Of a DNA stretch of 64,000 bases, positions 17,468-27,788 are shown piece after piece. The stretch's first letter is position 1, and every line of letters begins with the position of its first letter. The position numbers were made by a program, and so were the translations under genes. The notes beneath the pieces were generated by a model that searched no databases, was not told the origin of the DNA, and worked only from the letters and a program-made list of their open reading frames with translations. The DNA is from Endozoicomonas numazuensis (GTDB taxonomy: Bacteria > Pseudomonadota > Gammaproteobacteria > Pseudomonadales > Endozoicomonadaceae): assembly GCF_000722635.1 (NCBI RefSeq), contig NZ_JOKH01000003.1:187515-251514 (forward strand), in the 5' to 3' direction.

Positions 17468-17825
17468 GGCTAACTCCTTGGATAATTAATAATTCCAGAA
17501 CTTCTATTAGGGTTGATTGACGACGACTAGAATCAATCAGGTATTTTTTTGCTCTGAGCCTTGGAAATTGAATTATTCTTCAGGCACGTCACAGGAAGTG
17601 TGATCCAATATCCGAATTTTACAACTGAATTTTAAAAATGACTAAAACACAACCCCAAGATTTTGATCAAACAGAATTTTCTGTTTACTCTCGATTAATT
17701 GAAAACTGTTTTTGGTTAGAGCGTCAGCTTTTAAAAGTAGCACTCTTATGCTTTATTTAGATTAAGAATAGTCCATGACCCAGCACGTTTTTTTTCAATC
17801 AAGTAAATACTAAATAGAGAACACT
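17468..17825. promoter_or_regulatory. Divergent gspE/gspC control region
   Basis: 358 bp, clearly AT-rich compared with the flanking genes, without a reading frame of note. It must carry the promoters of both gsp transcripts. I see several A/T tracts but no pair of boxes close enough to consensus to place a promoter. Confidence 0.5.
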
Positions 17826-18473
17826 ATGAATTCAGAGGTCATGGCCACCTATTTAAAATGGGGCCATCGAAAAAACCGCTTCGCACTGACAGGATTGCTG
17901 ACAATCGCCATGATTTTCTCATTAGGTATTCAGTCATTTTCCTTTTATGAATCAATGATAAAAGATAGTGGTCTTGATAATTCTGAACAAGTGTCTCAAA
18001 TCCAACCTCAGGAAAAAGTTCTAACACCTAAAGACTTTGAGTTACTCTTTGGTATTAATCATCAACCTGAAGTCACCCAGCAGTCCGCCGATATTCCTGA
18101 AACAAGACTGAACTTAGTACTTAGGGGTGCCGTTGGTGAACGTGACCAGAAGAATAAAAATTCAAGTGCTATTATCCAAGGCAGCAATCAGGACAAGCTT
18201 TATGGTATCGGAGACACTCTTCCCGGAGGTGCAATACTGAGGGAAGTGCATTCGGATCATGTGGTTTTAAGTCGAAATGGCCAGCTTGAAACCCTGTACT
18301 TCCCTGATGCAGGCAAAGATGACCGGGCTTTACAGGAATACAAAAGCTCTACCGACGCTATGGATAAGAAAACAGAACGCCCCGGCTATACTCAAGAGCC
18401 GGATGAAAAATCACTTGAACAGCGCATGCAGGAGTTAAGAGACAAACTTCAGCAGGCGAATCAAGGGATTTGA
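17826..18473 (+). CDS. gspC: Type II secretion protein GspC (no PDZ domain)
   Basis: A 215-residue inner-membrane protein: one membrane helix near residues 20-40 (LTGLLTIAMIFSLGIQSF), then the homology region from about 75 to 165 (DFELLFG ... RLNLVLRGAVG ... AIIQGSNQDKLYGIGDTLPGG). GspC bridges the inner-membrane platform and the GspD secretin. The usual C-terminal PDZ domain is missing; instead residues about 185-213 form a short coiled coil (LEQRMQELRDKLQQAN), a variant known in the family. Directly precedes gspD. Confidence 0.9.
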   Translation: MNSEVMATYLKWGHRKNRFALTGLLTIAMIFSLGIQSFSFYESMIKDSGLDNSEQVSQIQPQEKVLTPKDFELLFGINHQPEVTQQSADIPETRLNLVLRGAVGERDQKNKNSSAIIQGSNQDKLYGIGDTLPGGAILREVHSDHVVLSRNGQLETLYFPDAGKDDRALQEYKSSTDAMDKKTERPGYTQEPDEKSLEQRMQELRDKLQQANQGI

Positions 18474-18507
18474 TAAAAGAATTAAAACCTCTTCATATGG
18501 TTAAGTG

Positions 18508-20616
18508 ATGAAAACTAAAGACTGCCCATTAGTATCCATGGCCTCCAGACCTCTGCTTGCTGTGTTGTTTACTTTAAGCCTCCATAGCAGCGTATCTGCA
18601 GCAACAGCTCCAGCAAACACAACTGCCGTTCCAGTATCAAAAGCATCTGCACAGGCTCATAAGCCTGAAAACACTAAAGACAAAAAGTGGACACTGAACC
18701 ACCAGAATGCTGATATTAGAGAGTTCATTGGACAGATCGCAAAAATTACCGGTGAGACCTTTGTCATTGACCCCAGAATCAAGGGCGGAAACACCGTTAC
18801 GGTCATTTCCTCCAAACCTTTAAACGGCGACGAAGTTTACGATGTGTTCCTGGAAGTACTTTCTGCAAACGGATATGCCGTAATCCCCAAGGGCAACATT
18901 ATCAGCATAGTGCCCAGTACAACGGCAAAAACCAGCTCTCCCAACGATAAACAGAAGCCTCGTGATGCTGTTATGACCACCCGAGTCATTGAACTCCACA
19001 GCGTTTCAGCCATAGAGCTGATTCCAATTATTCGACCTCTGATTGCCCAGTACGGACACGCAGCTGCGTCAGCGTCCAGTAATGCGGTGATTGTCAGCGA
19101 TCTGGCTGATAACGTTGACCGTATCACCAAGCTGGTCAGAGAGCTGGATGAAACAGGCAATAACGATTACGAAGTACTTCAGCTAAAACACGCCTGGGTC
19201 GGTGATGTATCAAAAATCATCCAGGACACCCTGATCTCCGGTAAGGGGCAACTTCCCAGTGGACTTCAAGTTATTGCTGACGAGCGCAGTAACCGTCTGG
19301 TTATCAAAGGCAACGCCAGCAAGCGCCAAAGGGTCAGAAAGCTGGTTGAAACCCTGGACAAAGAGGGGATTCGCAAGTCCAACACCAAGGTTATTTTCCT
19401 CAGCTATGGCGATGCCAAAAACATCGCAGACATTCTTGCAGAAGCGTCCTCAACCATTCAGGACAGCCAGGAGAAGCAATCCAAATCATCATCGCAACAA
19501 CCTTTACCTCAGCAGCCGGTTCAAACCAAAGGGCAGTCTTCCGGCAAGAGCAAGAGTGCCAAATCTGCGGCTAACGTATTTGTTAAAGCCGACGAGACTC
19601 AGAATGCTCTCATCATGATTGCGGATCCTGACACTCTGGCAGAGATGGAGCACATCGTGCGCCAGCTCGACATACCAAGGTCTCAGGTACTGTTGGAAGC
19701 CGTTATTGTGGAAGTGTCAGGTGGTATTGACGACGCCCTGGGAGTGCAGTGGGGAATAGACGGTAAGAAAACTATTCGTGGTGAGGCCACTACGAGCGGC
19801 ACAGACGGTAAATCGACCACCAGTATTTCTGGCTCAAAGAGCAGCATAACAGGCCATATACTGAACAACTCTGCAATCACTCTGGGCTCTCTAGCCCTTA
19901 GAGGCGATAACTTTGGTGTACTGGTCTCAGCCTTGAGTGCAAAGTCTAATAATGACATTCTCTCTACACCCAGTATGCTGACACTCGATAATCAGGAAGC
20001 CGAATTCCTGGTAGGTCAGAATATCCCCATCAAGACCGGCTCCTATCAGACTTCAGCCAGTGGTGGCAGCAACAACCCTTTCACCACAACTAATCGAAAA
20101 GATGTCGGCATCAAGCTCAAGATCACACCTCACCTCAGTGAAGGTAATGGTATCCGGCTCGAACTGGAGCAGGAAGTGTCTTCTCTTGACGTAGGTACAT
20201 CAGAGTCTCTTCTGAAGAATGATGACCTTATCTTCAATAACAGAACGCTGAAAACTACCGTTCTGGTGGATGACGGGCAAACCATTGTCATTGGTGGCCT
20301 GATTGAAAACATAAAGAGTCAGACCAAAAAGAAAGTTCCCCTGCTGGGCGATATCCCGATCATCGGAAACCTGTTCCGTTATGAACAGGATAAAAGTCAG
20401 AAACGTAATCTCATGTTATTTGTTAGACCCACTATCATGAGAAATTCTGAAACTCTGGCCAAAGCGACAAAAGACCGCTACACCAAACTCAAAGTCATTC
20501 ATCAACATAACAAGAAAGCACCGGACATGTTACCTGAAGACCCATCAACTCTGTTTGAGCCAGAAGCATTTGATCTACGTAACAAGGATAAAAAAATCTG
20601 GCAGACCAACAACTGA
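18508..20616 (+). CDS. gspD: Type II secretion outer-membrane secretin GspD
   Basis: A 702-residue secretin. Signal peptide over about residues 1-32 (LLAVLFTLSLHSSVSA), N0 domain (NHQNADIREFIGQIAKITG), N1-N3 repeats to about 375 with a Ser/Gln/Lys-rich linker in N3 (about 315-350), and the secretin core with LLEAVIVEV, VGQNIPIKTG and GGLIENIKSQTKKKVPLLGDIP (motif spread over 20250-20360). The last 50 residues are an S-domain-like tail. ATG at 18508 or the GTG one codon before it could be used. Forms the outer-membrane pore; ends just before a strong terminator. Confidence 0.94.
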   Translation: MKTKDCPLVSMASRPLLAVLFTLSLHSSVSAATAPANTTAVPVSKASAQAHKPENTKDKKWTLNHQNADIREFIGQIAKITGETFVIDPRIKGGNTVTVISSKPLNGDEVYDVFLEVLSANGYAVIPKGNIISIVPSTTAKTSSPNDKQKPRDAVMTTRVIELHSVSAIELIPIIRPLIAQYGHAAASASSNAVIVSDLADNVDRITKLVRELDETGNNDYEVLQLKHAWVGDVSKIIQDTLISGKGQLPSGLQVIADERSNRLVIKGNASKRQRVRKLVETLDKEGIRKSNTKVIFLSYGDAKNIADILAEASSTIQDSQEKQSKSSSQQPLPQQPVQTKGQSSGKSKSAKSAANVFVKADETQNALIMIADPDTLAEMEHIVRQLDIPRSQVLLEAVIVEVSGGIDDALGVQWGIDGKKTIRGEATTSGTDGKSTTSISGSKSSITGHILNNSAITLGSLALRGDNFGVLVSALSAKSNNDILSTPSMLTLDNQEAEFLVGQNIPIKTGSYQTSASGGSNNPFTTTNRKDVGIKLKITPHLSEGNGIRLELEQEVSSLDVGTSESLLKNDDLIFNNRTLKTTVLVDDGQTIVIGGLIENIKSQTKKKVPLLGDIPIIGNLFRYEQDKSQKRNLMLFVRPTIMRNSETLAKATKDRYTKLKVIHQHNKKAPDMLPEDPSTLFEPEAFDLRNKDKKIWQTNN

Positions 20617-20631
20617 TTTTTATTCCTACCC

Positions 20632-20664
20632 AAAAAAGCCAGGTTACCAACCTGGCTTTTTTTA
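20632..20664 (+). terminator. Rho-independent terminator of gspCD
   Basis: An 8-bp stem GCCAGGTT/AACCTGGC (20638-20645 with 20649-20656), extended by A/T pairs, loop ACC, then a run of seven T. It lies 20 bases after the gspD stop. Confidence 0.92.
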
Positions 20665-20828
20665 TTTTTATAACTTCATGACAACGTCAGAACTAATTGC
20701 AAAACACTGACTCTTAATTTTCAAAAAACTGACATTAAAAATAAAAAAACCGTCTATAAATTATTCATCTTAAAACCCACCCATTGACTAATAGTTTTCA
20801 TCGCCAATATGGGAGCTCACATCAGCAA

Positions 20829-21704
20829 TCAAAAAACACTCAATATAAAACAGACTCCGAACACCAAAAAGAATCGTCCAGTCATTGGAGGTAATTTCAT
20901 TAACTGATAATCACCAGGAACGCATCTTAGTAATCTAACAGGCTGCCAAATGACCAACAATGAGAATACAAGGTAAGCCGGGTTTACCAATAAGTTATTG
21001 AGATAGAGGTAGTAGCTGACTGGATATACTGACAAGAGCAATGCAACATACAAAGCCCTGCTCATGTCAAAACCGATCCTGACTGTCAGGGTACGAATAC
21101 TGGAAGACTGATCATCCAGATAATCACGAATTTCATTGGACACCAGCAAGGCAGCCGTTAGCAAACTCACCGGTATTGATATCCATAGCAACTCATTACT
21201 CCATACTCCAGAAACGGCATAGTAAGATCCGCTCACCATCAAGACCCCAGTCAGAAGAAAGACTGCTGGCACACCCAACCCCCGGTGTTTGTAGACAACA
21301 GGCTCACCCGTATAAAAATAGCCTGCGACGACACCAAACAAACCCAAAAGGAACAGCGGTAAGCCTGTCATCCAGACAAGCCAAAGACCAATCACAATCG
21401 CAATCAGAGCAAAAAGACCCGCAATATAAAAATTCCTTTTGATCTGTTGAATCACCTGCCCTGCCAGCAAACCTGTTCGACCATTCCAAAAATGCAGATC
21501 AGCATGATCATTGGCAAGATTACTGGCAGCCTGCAATAAAAGGCCAGCAATCATCACAGCTATGGCTCTGACTAGATCGCCTTCGTCTCTCACATAGGCG
21601 ACAGCAATCCCTACCCCACAGGTGATCAAAGCAACGGAGAAAGAGAAGGGCCTCAGCGCCCTGAAAAAACAGTACTTATCTGGATTCAGATTTGGTGTAT
21701 CCAC
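20829..21704 (-). CDS. UbiA/MenA-family prenyltransferase
   Basis: A 291-residue integral membrane protein with about nine hydrophobic segments. The two Asp-rich motifs of the family are recognisable: NLANDHADLHFWNGR (about residues 62-76) and NEIRDYLDDQ (about 191-200), which bind the prenyl diphosphate through magnesium. Overall pattern is closest to MenA (1,4-dihydroxy-2-naphthoate polyprenyltransferase), but motif 1 deviates from the usual ND(Y/F)xD form. No other quinone genes lie nearby, so the acceptor is not certain. Single gene; starts after GGAGG-like sequence near 21712. Confidence 0.8.
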   Translation of the reverse strand: MDTPNLNPDKYCFFRALRPFSFSVALITCGVGIAVAYVRDEGDLVRAIAVMIAGLLLQAASNLANDHADLHFWNGRTGLLAGQVIQQIKRNFYIAGLFALIAIVIGLWLVWMTGLPLFLLGLFGVVAGYFYTGEPVVYKHRGLGVPAVFLLTGVLMVSGSYYAVSGVWSNELLWISIPVSLLTAALLVSNEIRDYLDDQSSSIRTLTVRIGFDMSRALYVALLLSVYPVSYYLYLNNLLVNPAYLVFSLLVIWQPVRLLRCVPGDYQLMKLPPMTGRFFLVFGVCFILSVF

Positions 21705-21950
21705 TGGAGGATTCCCTGAGGGTGGAGATAAACATGGGACTATGTGCCATTTAACGGCTGCAGCCTATAACGACATTCCGTAAGCTATTCAGCGGACACG
21801 GATGGCTACGACATATCAGGCTGAGTAAAAGAGGATAGCAGCTCGACAACCGCAAGATGAAACCATAAATAAATGAGAAGAGTGCTGAGCTTATAGTTGA
21901 CAGAATACAGACGACTGGCTGAGAAATATCGACTGTGAATTTCGCCCATG

Positions 21951-22636
21951 ATCGGGATAGGGCGTAGCCTCACGGCTACGCTCCTCCCACAACACCCAGC
22001 ATACGGGTCCGTACTGGGCGTTTCGGCCAGTTAAGCGACCAACAACCTGATCAAACCTTCTTCAGGCTATTGGGATGAGCGATGCGTGCCATCAGGCTTG
22101 CATCGCTTGCCGGGCTTTCGTAATCCTATGATGCCGACACAACCTCAGCCCTCATAACGTCGCAGCCTCCGGTTCCGCCGTGACCACTTGGCATGAGTTC
22201 CAGTGTTTGCTGGATTTGTCTGCGTCCTGTGTATCGAATAACAGAAACTATTCACCACTCTGTACCGTGCAGGCCTTCACTGACATTCGCCAGCTACTAT
22301 GCCGTCTGCTGACTTCTGTATGGCGATCAGACCACCTTACGATAGCCTCAGTCCGAAATATCAGACACCACACAGACCTCCCGAGGTAAGTCACACCGCC
22401 TTCGCCGCACAACCGCCAGATCTACTGCCTGAGTGTCCGGATGAGTATGGACTTCGTCATCACATGCTGACTCGTCCTCACACAGACAGCCTCATATCTG
22501 GTTTCTGTTCGTCGGCTCGCGGTTTTGCTCCACACCTGCACCTCACGATACAAACCTTGTGCTTCGCTAGTCCTTCGCCCTCATCTGGCTGGACAGGGGA
22601 CTTTCACCCCCAAGCTGTGTGACATACTCAGCGCAC
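21951..22636 (-). mobile_element. ORF-less group II intron (class C-like)
   Basis: On the bottom strand the element begins GTGCGC at 22636 (GUGYG-type 5' end), goes on with a domain I-like stretch (AGCTTGGGGGTGAAAGTCCC, near 22610), and ends with a perfect domain V at 22022-21991, a domain VI-like hairpin (GCGTAGCC/GGCTACGC) and CCCGAT at 21951. Length is 686 nt, far too short for a reverse transcriptase, and no frame in it resembles one. It starts three bases beyond the sucD terminator, the classic target of class C introns. Boundaries are inferred from consensus ends and from the related intron at 63762. Confidence 0.78.
21991..22022 (-). ncRNA. Group II intron domain V
   Basis: 32 nt that fold exactly as domain V: a 9-bp lower stem AACGCCCAG/CTGGGTGTT (one G-U), two-base bulge TG, 4-bp upper stem TACG/CGTA and tetraloop GACC. 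The copy at 63799-63830 has the same fold with compensating changes. The triad at the base would be CGC rather than AGC. Confidence 0.82.
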
Positions 22637-22639
22637 CAA

Positions 22640-22676
22640 AGTAAAACGGCCCACCTCCTGAGAGGTGAGCCGTTTG
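22640..22676 (-). terminator. Terminator of the sdh-suc operon, target of the intron
   Basis: A stem of 7 + 6 pairs around one mismatch (AAACGGC and CACCTC arms, 22644-22657 with 22662-22675) and a short loop, followed on the bottom strand by TTTTAC. It lies 43 bases after the sucD stop. The group II intron begins directly behind the T stretch. Confidence 0.85.
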
Positions 22677-22718
22677 ATCAGTCCAGACTGATTCTGTCGC
22701 CAGAGGCTAAACCAGAAC

Positions 22719-23591
22719 TTACCAGCCTGTTTTCTCTTTCAGAGCCTGACCGATTTCTGCCAGGGAGCGAACGGTTTTAACACCGGCTTCTTCCAGAGCA
22801 GCAAACTTCTCGTCAGCAGTACCTTTACCACCAGAGATGATCGCACCCGCGTGACCCATACGCTTGCCTGGAGGTGCAGTAACACCGGCAATGTAAGAGA
22901 CAACCGGCTTGGTTACATTCTCTTTGATGTAAGCAGCAGCTTCTTCTTCCGCTGTACCACCGATTTCGCCGATCATAACGATGGCTTCAGTCTGTGGATC
23001 TTCTTCGAACAGCTTCAGAATGTCGATGAAGTTGGAACCAGGAATCGGATCACCACCGATACCGACACAGGTAGACTGACCATAACCGAAGTCAGTGGTC
23101 TGCTTGACTGCTTCATAAGTCAGGGTACCGGAACGGGATACGATACCCACTTTACCTGACTTGTGAATGTGACCTGGCATGATACCGATCTTGCACTCAC
23201 CCGGAGTGATAACACCTGGGCAGTTAGGTCCGATCAAGGTAACACCCAGCTCATCACAGCGAACCTTGCAGTCCAGCATGTCCAGAGTAGGAATACCTTC
23301 AGTAATGCAGACAATCAGTTTGATGCCAGCATTAGCCGCTTCCAGGATAGAATCCTTACAGAATGCAGCAGGTACGTAGATAACAGAAGCTTCAGCGCCT
23401 GTTTCTACTACAGCTTCAGCAACTGTGTTGAATACAGGCAGACCCAGATGCTCCTGACCACCTTTACCCGGAGTTACACCGCCAACCATGCGTGTGCCAT
23501 AAGCAATCGCTTGTTCGGAGTGAAAAGTTCCCTGAGAACCAGTAAAGCCCTGGCAGATCACTTTGGTGTCTTTATTAATCAGGACGCTCAT
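22719..23591 (-). CDS. sucD: Succinate--CoA ligase, alpha subunit
   Basis: A 290-residue subunit that binds CoA and carries the phospho-histidine. N-terminal Rossmann domain with [22 protein letters not shown] in the middle, [12 protein letters not shown], and [14 protein letters not shown] with the active-site His near residue 247. Converts succinyl-CoA to succinate with NTP formation in the TCA cycle. The start is two bases after the sucC stop. Last gene of the leftward sdh-suc gene row. Confidence 0.97.
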   Translation of the reverse strand: MSVLINKDTKVICQGFTGSQGTFHSEQAIAYGTRMVGGVTPGKGGQEHLGLPVFNTVAEAVVETGAEASVIYVPAAFCKDSILEAANAGIKLIVCITEGIPTLDMLDCKVRCDELGVTLIGPNCPGVITPGECKIGIMPGHIHKSGKVGIVSRSGTLTYEAVKQTTDFGYGQSTCVGIGGDPIPGSNFIDILKLFEEDPQTEAIVMIGEIGGTAEEEAAAYIKENVTKPVVSYIAGVTAPPGKRMGHAGAIISGGKGTADEKFAALEEAGVKTVRSLAEIGQALKEKTGW

Positions 23592-23593
23592 TC

Positions 23594-24760
23594 TTATTTA
23601 CCCTCCGCTGCTTTTACTACCTGATCTGCAGCGTCGGAGAGACTGCTTGCAGCGATGATATCCAGTCCACTTTCGGCCAGTTTCTTAGCACCCAGCTCAG
23701 CGTTGTTGCCTTCCAGACGAACAACAACTGGCACTTCAACACCTACTTCTTTCACTGCACCAATGATGCCGTCAGCAATCAGGTCACAGCGAACGATACC
23801 ACCGAAGATGTTAACCAGAACCGCTTTAACACTGTCGTCAGAAAGGATAATTTTGAAAGCTTCGCTGACACGCTCTTTGGTAGCACCGCCACCAACGTCC
23901 AGGAAGTTTGCTGGAGCGCCACCAGACAGCTTAACGATGTCCATGGTGCCCATAGCCAGACCAGCGCCGTTTACCATGCAACCAATGTTGCCATCCAGAG
24001 CTACGTAGTTCAGTTCCCACTGAGCGGCGTGAGCTTCACGAGCATCTTCCTGAGAAGGATCGTGCATGGTTTTCAGGCGAGGCTGACGGTACAGAGCGTT
24101 GCTGTCGATGTTCAGCTTGGCATCCAGACAGTGCAGATCACCCGCTTCAGTGATAACCAGCGGATTAATTTCCAGCAGAGCCAGATCCAGATCTTGGAAC
24201 AGTTTCGCCAGACCCAGGAAGATCTTGGTGAACTGCTTAACCTGAGTAGCGTTCAGACCCAGTTTGAAAGCCAGTTCACGGCCTTGGTATGGCTGAGCGC
24301 CTACCAGAGGATCAACCGTTGCTTTCAGGATTTTTTCTGGTGTTTCTTCAGCCACTTTCTCAATTTCCACGCCACCTTCTGTGGAGGCCATGAAAACGAT
24401 GCGACGGGTTGAACGATCCACTACCGCACCGAGGTAAAGTTCCTGAGCGATATCGGTGCAGGTTTCAACCAGGATCTTGCTAACCGGCTGACCATTTTCG
24501 TCTGTCTGGTAAGTAACCAGGTTCTTGCCCAGCCACTTTTCAGCAAATTCACGGATTTCTTCCTTGGTGCTGACCAGCTTAACGCCGCCAGCCTTACCAC
24601 GGCCACCTGCATGAACCTGTGCTTTTACAACCCACTGGTTTCCGCCAATTTCATCGGCTGCTGCAGCTGCTTCTTCCGGCGTATCGCAGGCAATACCCTT
24701 GGATACCGGCAGGCCATATTCAGCAAACAGCTGCTTGCCCTGATATTCATGGAGATTCAT
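23594..24760 (-). CDS. sucC: Succinate--CoA ligase, beta subunit
   Basis: A 388-residue subunit with the ATP-grasp fold (residues about 1-235: [32 protein letters not shown]) and a C-terminal CoA-ligase domain ([17 protein letters not shown]). Length equals the E. coli enzyme. Pairs with SucD and makes ATP or GTP at the substrate level. 261 bp separate it from lpd upstream. Confidence 0.97.
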   Translation of the reverse strand: MNLHEYQGKQLFAEYGLPVSKGIACDTPEEAAAAADEIGGNQWVVKAQVHAGGRGKAGGVKLVSTKEEIREFAEKWLGKNLVTYQTDENGQPVSKILVETCTDIAQELYLGAVVDRSTRRIVFMASTEGGVEIEKVAEETPEKILKATVDPLVGAQPYQGRELAFKLGLNATQVKQFTKIFLGLAKLFQDLDLALLEINPLVITEAGDLHCLDAKLNIDSNALYRQPRLKTMHDPSQEDAREAHAAQWELNYVALDGNIGCMVNGAGLAMGTMDIVKLSGGAPANFLDVGGGATKERVSEAFKIILSDDSVKAVLVNIFGGIVRCDLIADGIIGAVKEVGVEVPVVVRLEGNNAELGAKKLAESGLDIIAASSLSDAADQVVKAAEGK

Positions 24761-24981
24761 ACTGACACTACCATTGTTGTTTTTTAATCAAATTCCTATC
24801 CACATCCGTGGATAAAAGGTTTCTTTATTTCGACCCCAGCCCCTCAGGTGTCGACATTAAACTTTGGAGGTCAGGCGCCCGAAAGACTCCCACCCCCTCT
24901 GATACATCTTCGTATCAGTTGCTCACTGAGAAGGCTTACTGAATCAACTGCGCCTTCCACACATCAGTAAACGATCCTGGT

Positions 24982-25011
24982 GAAGGCTGGTTATAAAGCT
25001 GACCAGCCTTC
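24982..25011 (-). other. Intercistronic hairpin after lpd
   Basis: A perfect 10-bp stem GAAGGCTGGT/ACCAGCCTTC with a 10-base loop, ten bases after the lpd stop. No T run follows on the bottom strand, so it is more likely a stabilising or processing hairpin than a full terminator. The other bases between lpd and sucC (24761-25021) hold no gene. Confidence 0.65.
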
Positions 25012-25021
25012 AGACCCTCAG

Positions 25022-26494
<1,473 letters not shown>

Positions 26495-26523
26495 TTATCA
26501 GCCGCCGCAAAACCCATGAGAGC

Positions 26524-27732
26524 TTACAATTCCAACAGGATGCGTGCTGGATCTTCCAACAGTTCCTTGATGGTAACGAGGAAGGTGACCGCTTCCTTGC
26601 CATCCAGCAACCTGTGGTCATAGGACAGAGCCAGGTTCATCATGGGCAGAATCTCCACCTGGCCATTGACAGCCATGGGGCGCTCTTGAATTTTGTGCAT
26701 ACCCAAAATAGCGGACTGAGGTGGATTCAATATCGGTGTAGACAAGAGCGAACCAAACACACCGCCGTTGGAAATAGTAAAGGTTCCACCGGTCATGTCC
26801 TCAATATCCAGCTTGCCACCCTGGGCTTTCTTTCCGTATTCACGGATTTTCGCCTCAACGTCAGCCAGGCTCATGTTTTCAGCGTTACGCAGAATAGGTA
26901 CTACCAGACCACGATCACTGGAGACGGCTACGCCAATATCCTGATAGCCGTGGTAAACAATGTCATTACCATCAATAGAGGCGTTCACTGCAGGATAACG
27001 ACGAAGGGCTTCAGCACAGGCTTTAACAAAGAAGGACATGAAACCAAGACGGACACCATGACGCTTCTCGAACTGGTCCTTGTAACGGGCTCTCAGTTCC
27101 ATTACCGGCTTCATGTTGACCTCATTAAATGTGGTCAGCATAGCTGCGGTTTGCTGTGCTTCTACCAGGCGCTGCGCAACTCTAGCACGCAGACGTGTCA
27201 TTGGTACACGTTTTTCCGTACGCTCACCCGCAAATACCGGGGTAGTAGCTTCCACCTGTGGAGCAGAAGAAGCCTGGACAGCAGATGCAGGAGCAGGCTT
27301 TTGCTCAGCATGACGAACCACGTCTTCTTTGGTCACACGACCACCTTTGCCAGTGCCGGCAATGGCAGCATGATCAATACCTTTTTCGTCAGCCATTTTA
27401 CGGGCTGCCGGGCTAAGGATTGGCTCTTCCTGAGCAGCAGTTACTTCTGCTGCAGGCGCTGACTCAGCGGCTGGAGCCGAAGCAGAGGCTGCAGCGCCAG
27501 CTTCAAATATAGCAATAACTTCAGCACTCAGAACGGTGTCATCTTCGTTCTTGAGAATCTCTTTAAGCACACCGTCTGCTGGAGCAACTACTTCGAGAAC
27601 TACTTTGTCGGTCTCAATATCAACCAACAACTCATCACGGGAGCAGGCTTCTCCAGGTTTCTTGTGCCATGTGGCAACCACACCGTCAGCGACAGATTCC
27701 GGAAATGTTGGTGCTTTTATTTCAGTGGCCAT
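26524..27732 (-). CDS. sucB: Dihydrolipoyllysine succinyltransferase (E2 of 2-oxoglutarate dehydrogenase)
   Basis: A 402-residue E2. Lipoyl domain (about 1-76) with the lipoylation site ETDKVVLEV, an Ala/Glu-rich linker (about 80-110), peripheral-subunit binding domain ([20 protein letters not shown]), and the catalytic domain ending [16 protein letters not shown] with His and Asp of the acyltransferase. ATG 27732 ([10 protein letters not shown]) is chosen over the upstream in-frame ATG at 27774 because of AAAGGAT before it and family alignment. Confidence 0.96.
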   Translation of the reverse strand: MATEIKAPTFPESVADGVVATWHKKPGEACSRDELLVDIETDKVVLEVVAPADGVLKEILKNEDDTVLSAEVIAIFEAGAAASASAPAAESAPAAEVTAAQEEPILSPAARKMADEKGIDHAAIAGTGKGGRVTKEDVVRHAEQKPAPASAVQASSAPQVEATTPVFAGERTEKRVPMTRLRARVAQRLVEAQQTAAMLTTFNEVNMKPVMELRARYKDQFEKRHGVRLGFMSFFVKACAEALRRYPAVNASIDGNDIVYHGYQDIGVAVSSDRGLVVPILRNAENMSLADVEAKIREYGKKAQGGKLDIEDMTGGTFTISNGGVFGSLLSTPILNPPQSAILGMHKIQERPMAVNGQVEILPMMNLALSYDHRLLDGKEAVTFLVTIKELLEDPARILLEL

Positions 27733-27788
27733 TATGGATCCTTTCGGGGTTGCGACCAGACGCCCCGGAGCCACCGGGGCGTCGTCAA

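Noticed and set aside
22180-22622. Overlapping short top-strand frames at 22.2-22.6 kb
   Set aside because: They lie in the antisense of the group II intron RNA; start contexts and residues are not protein-like.
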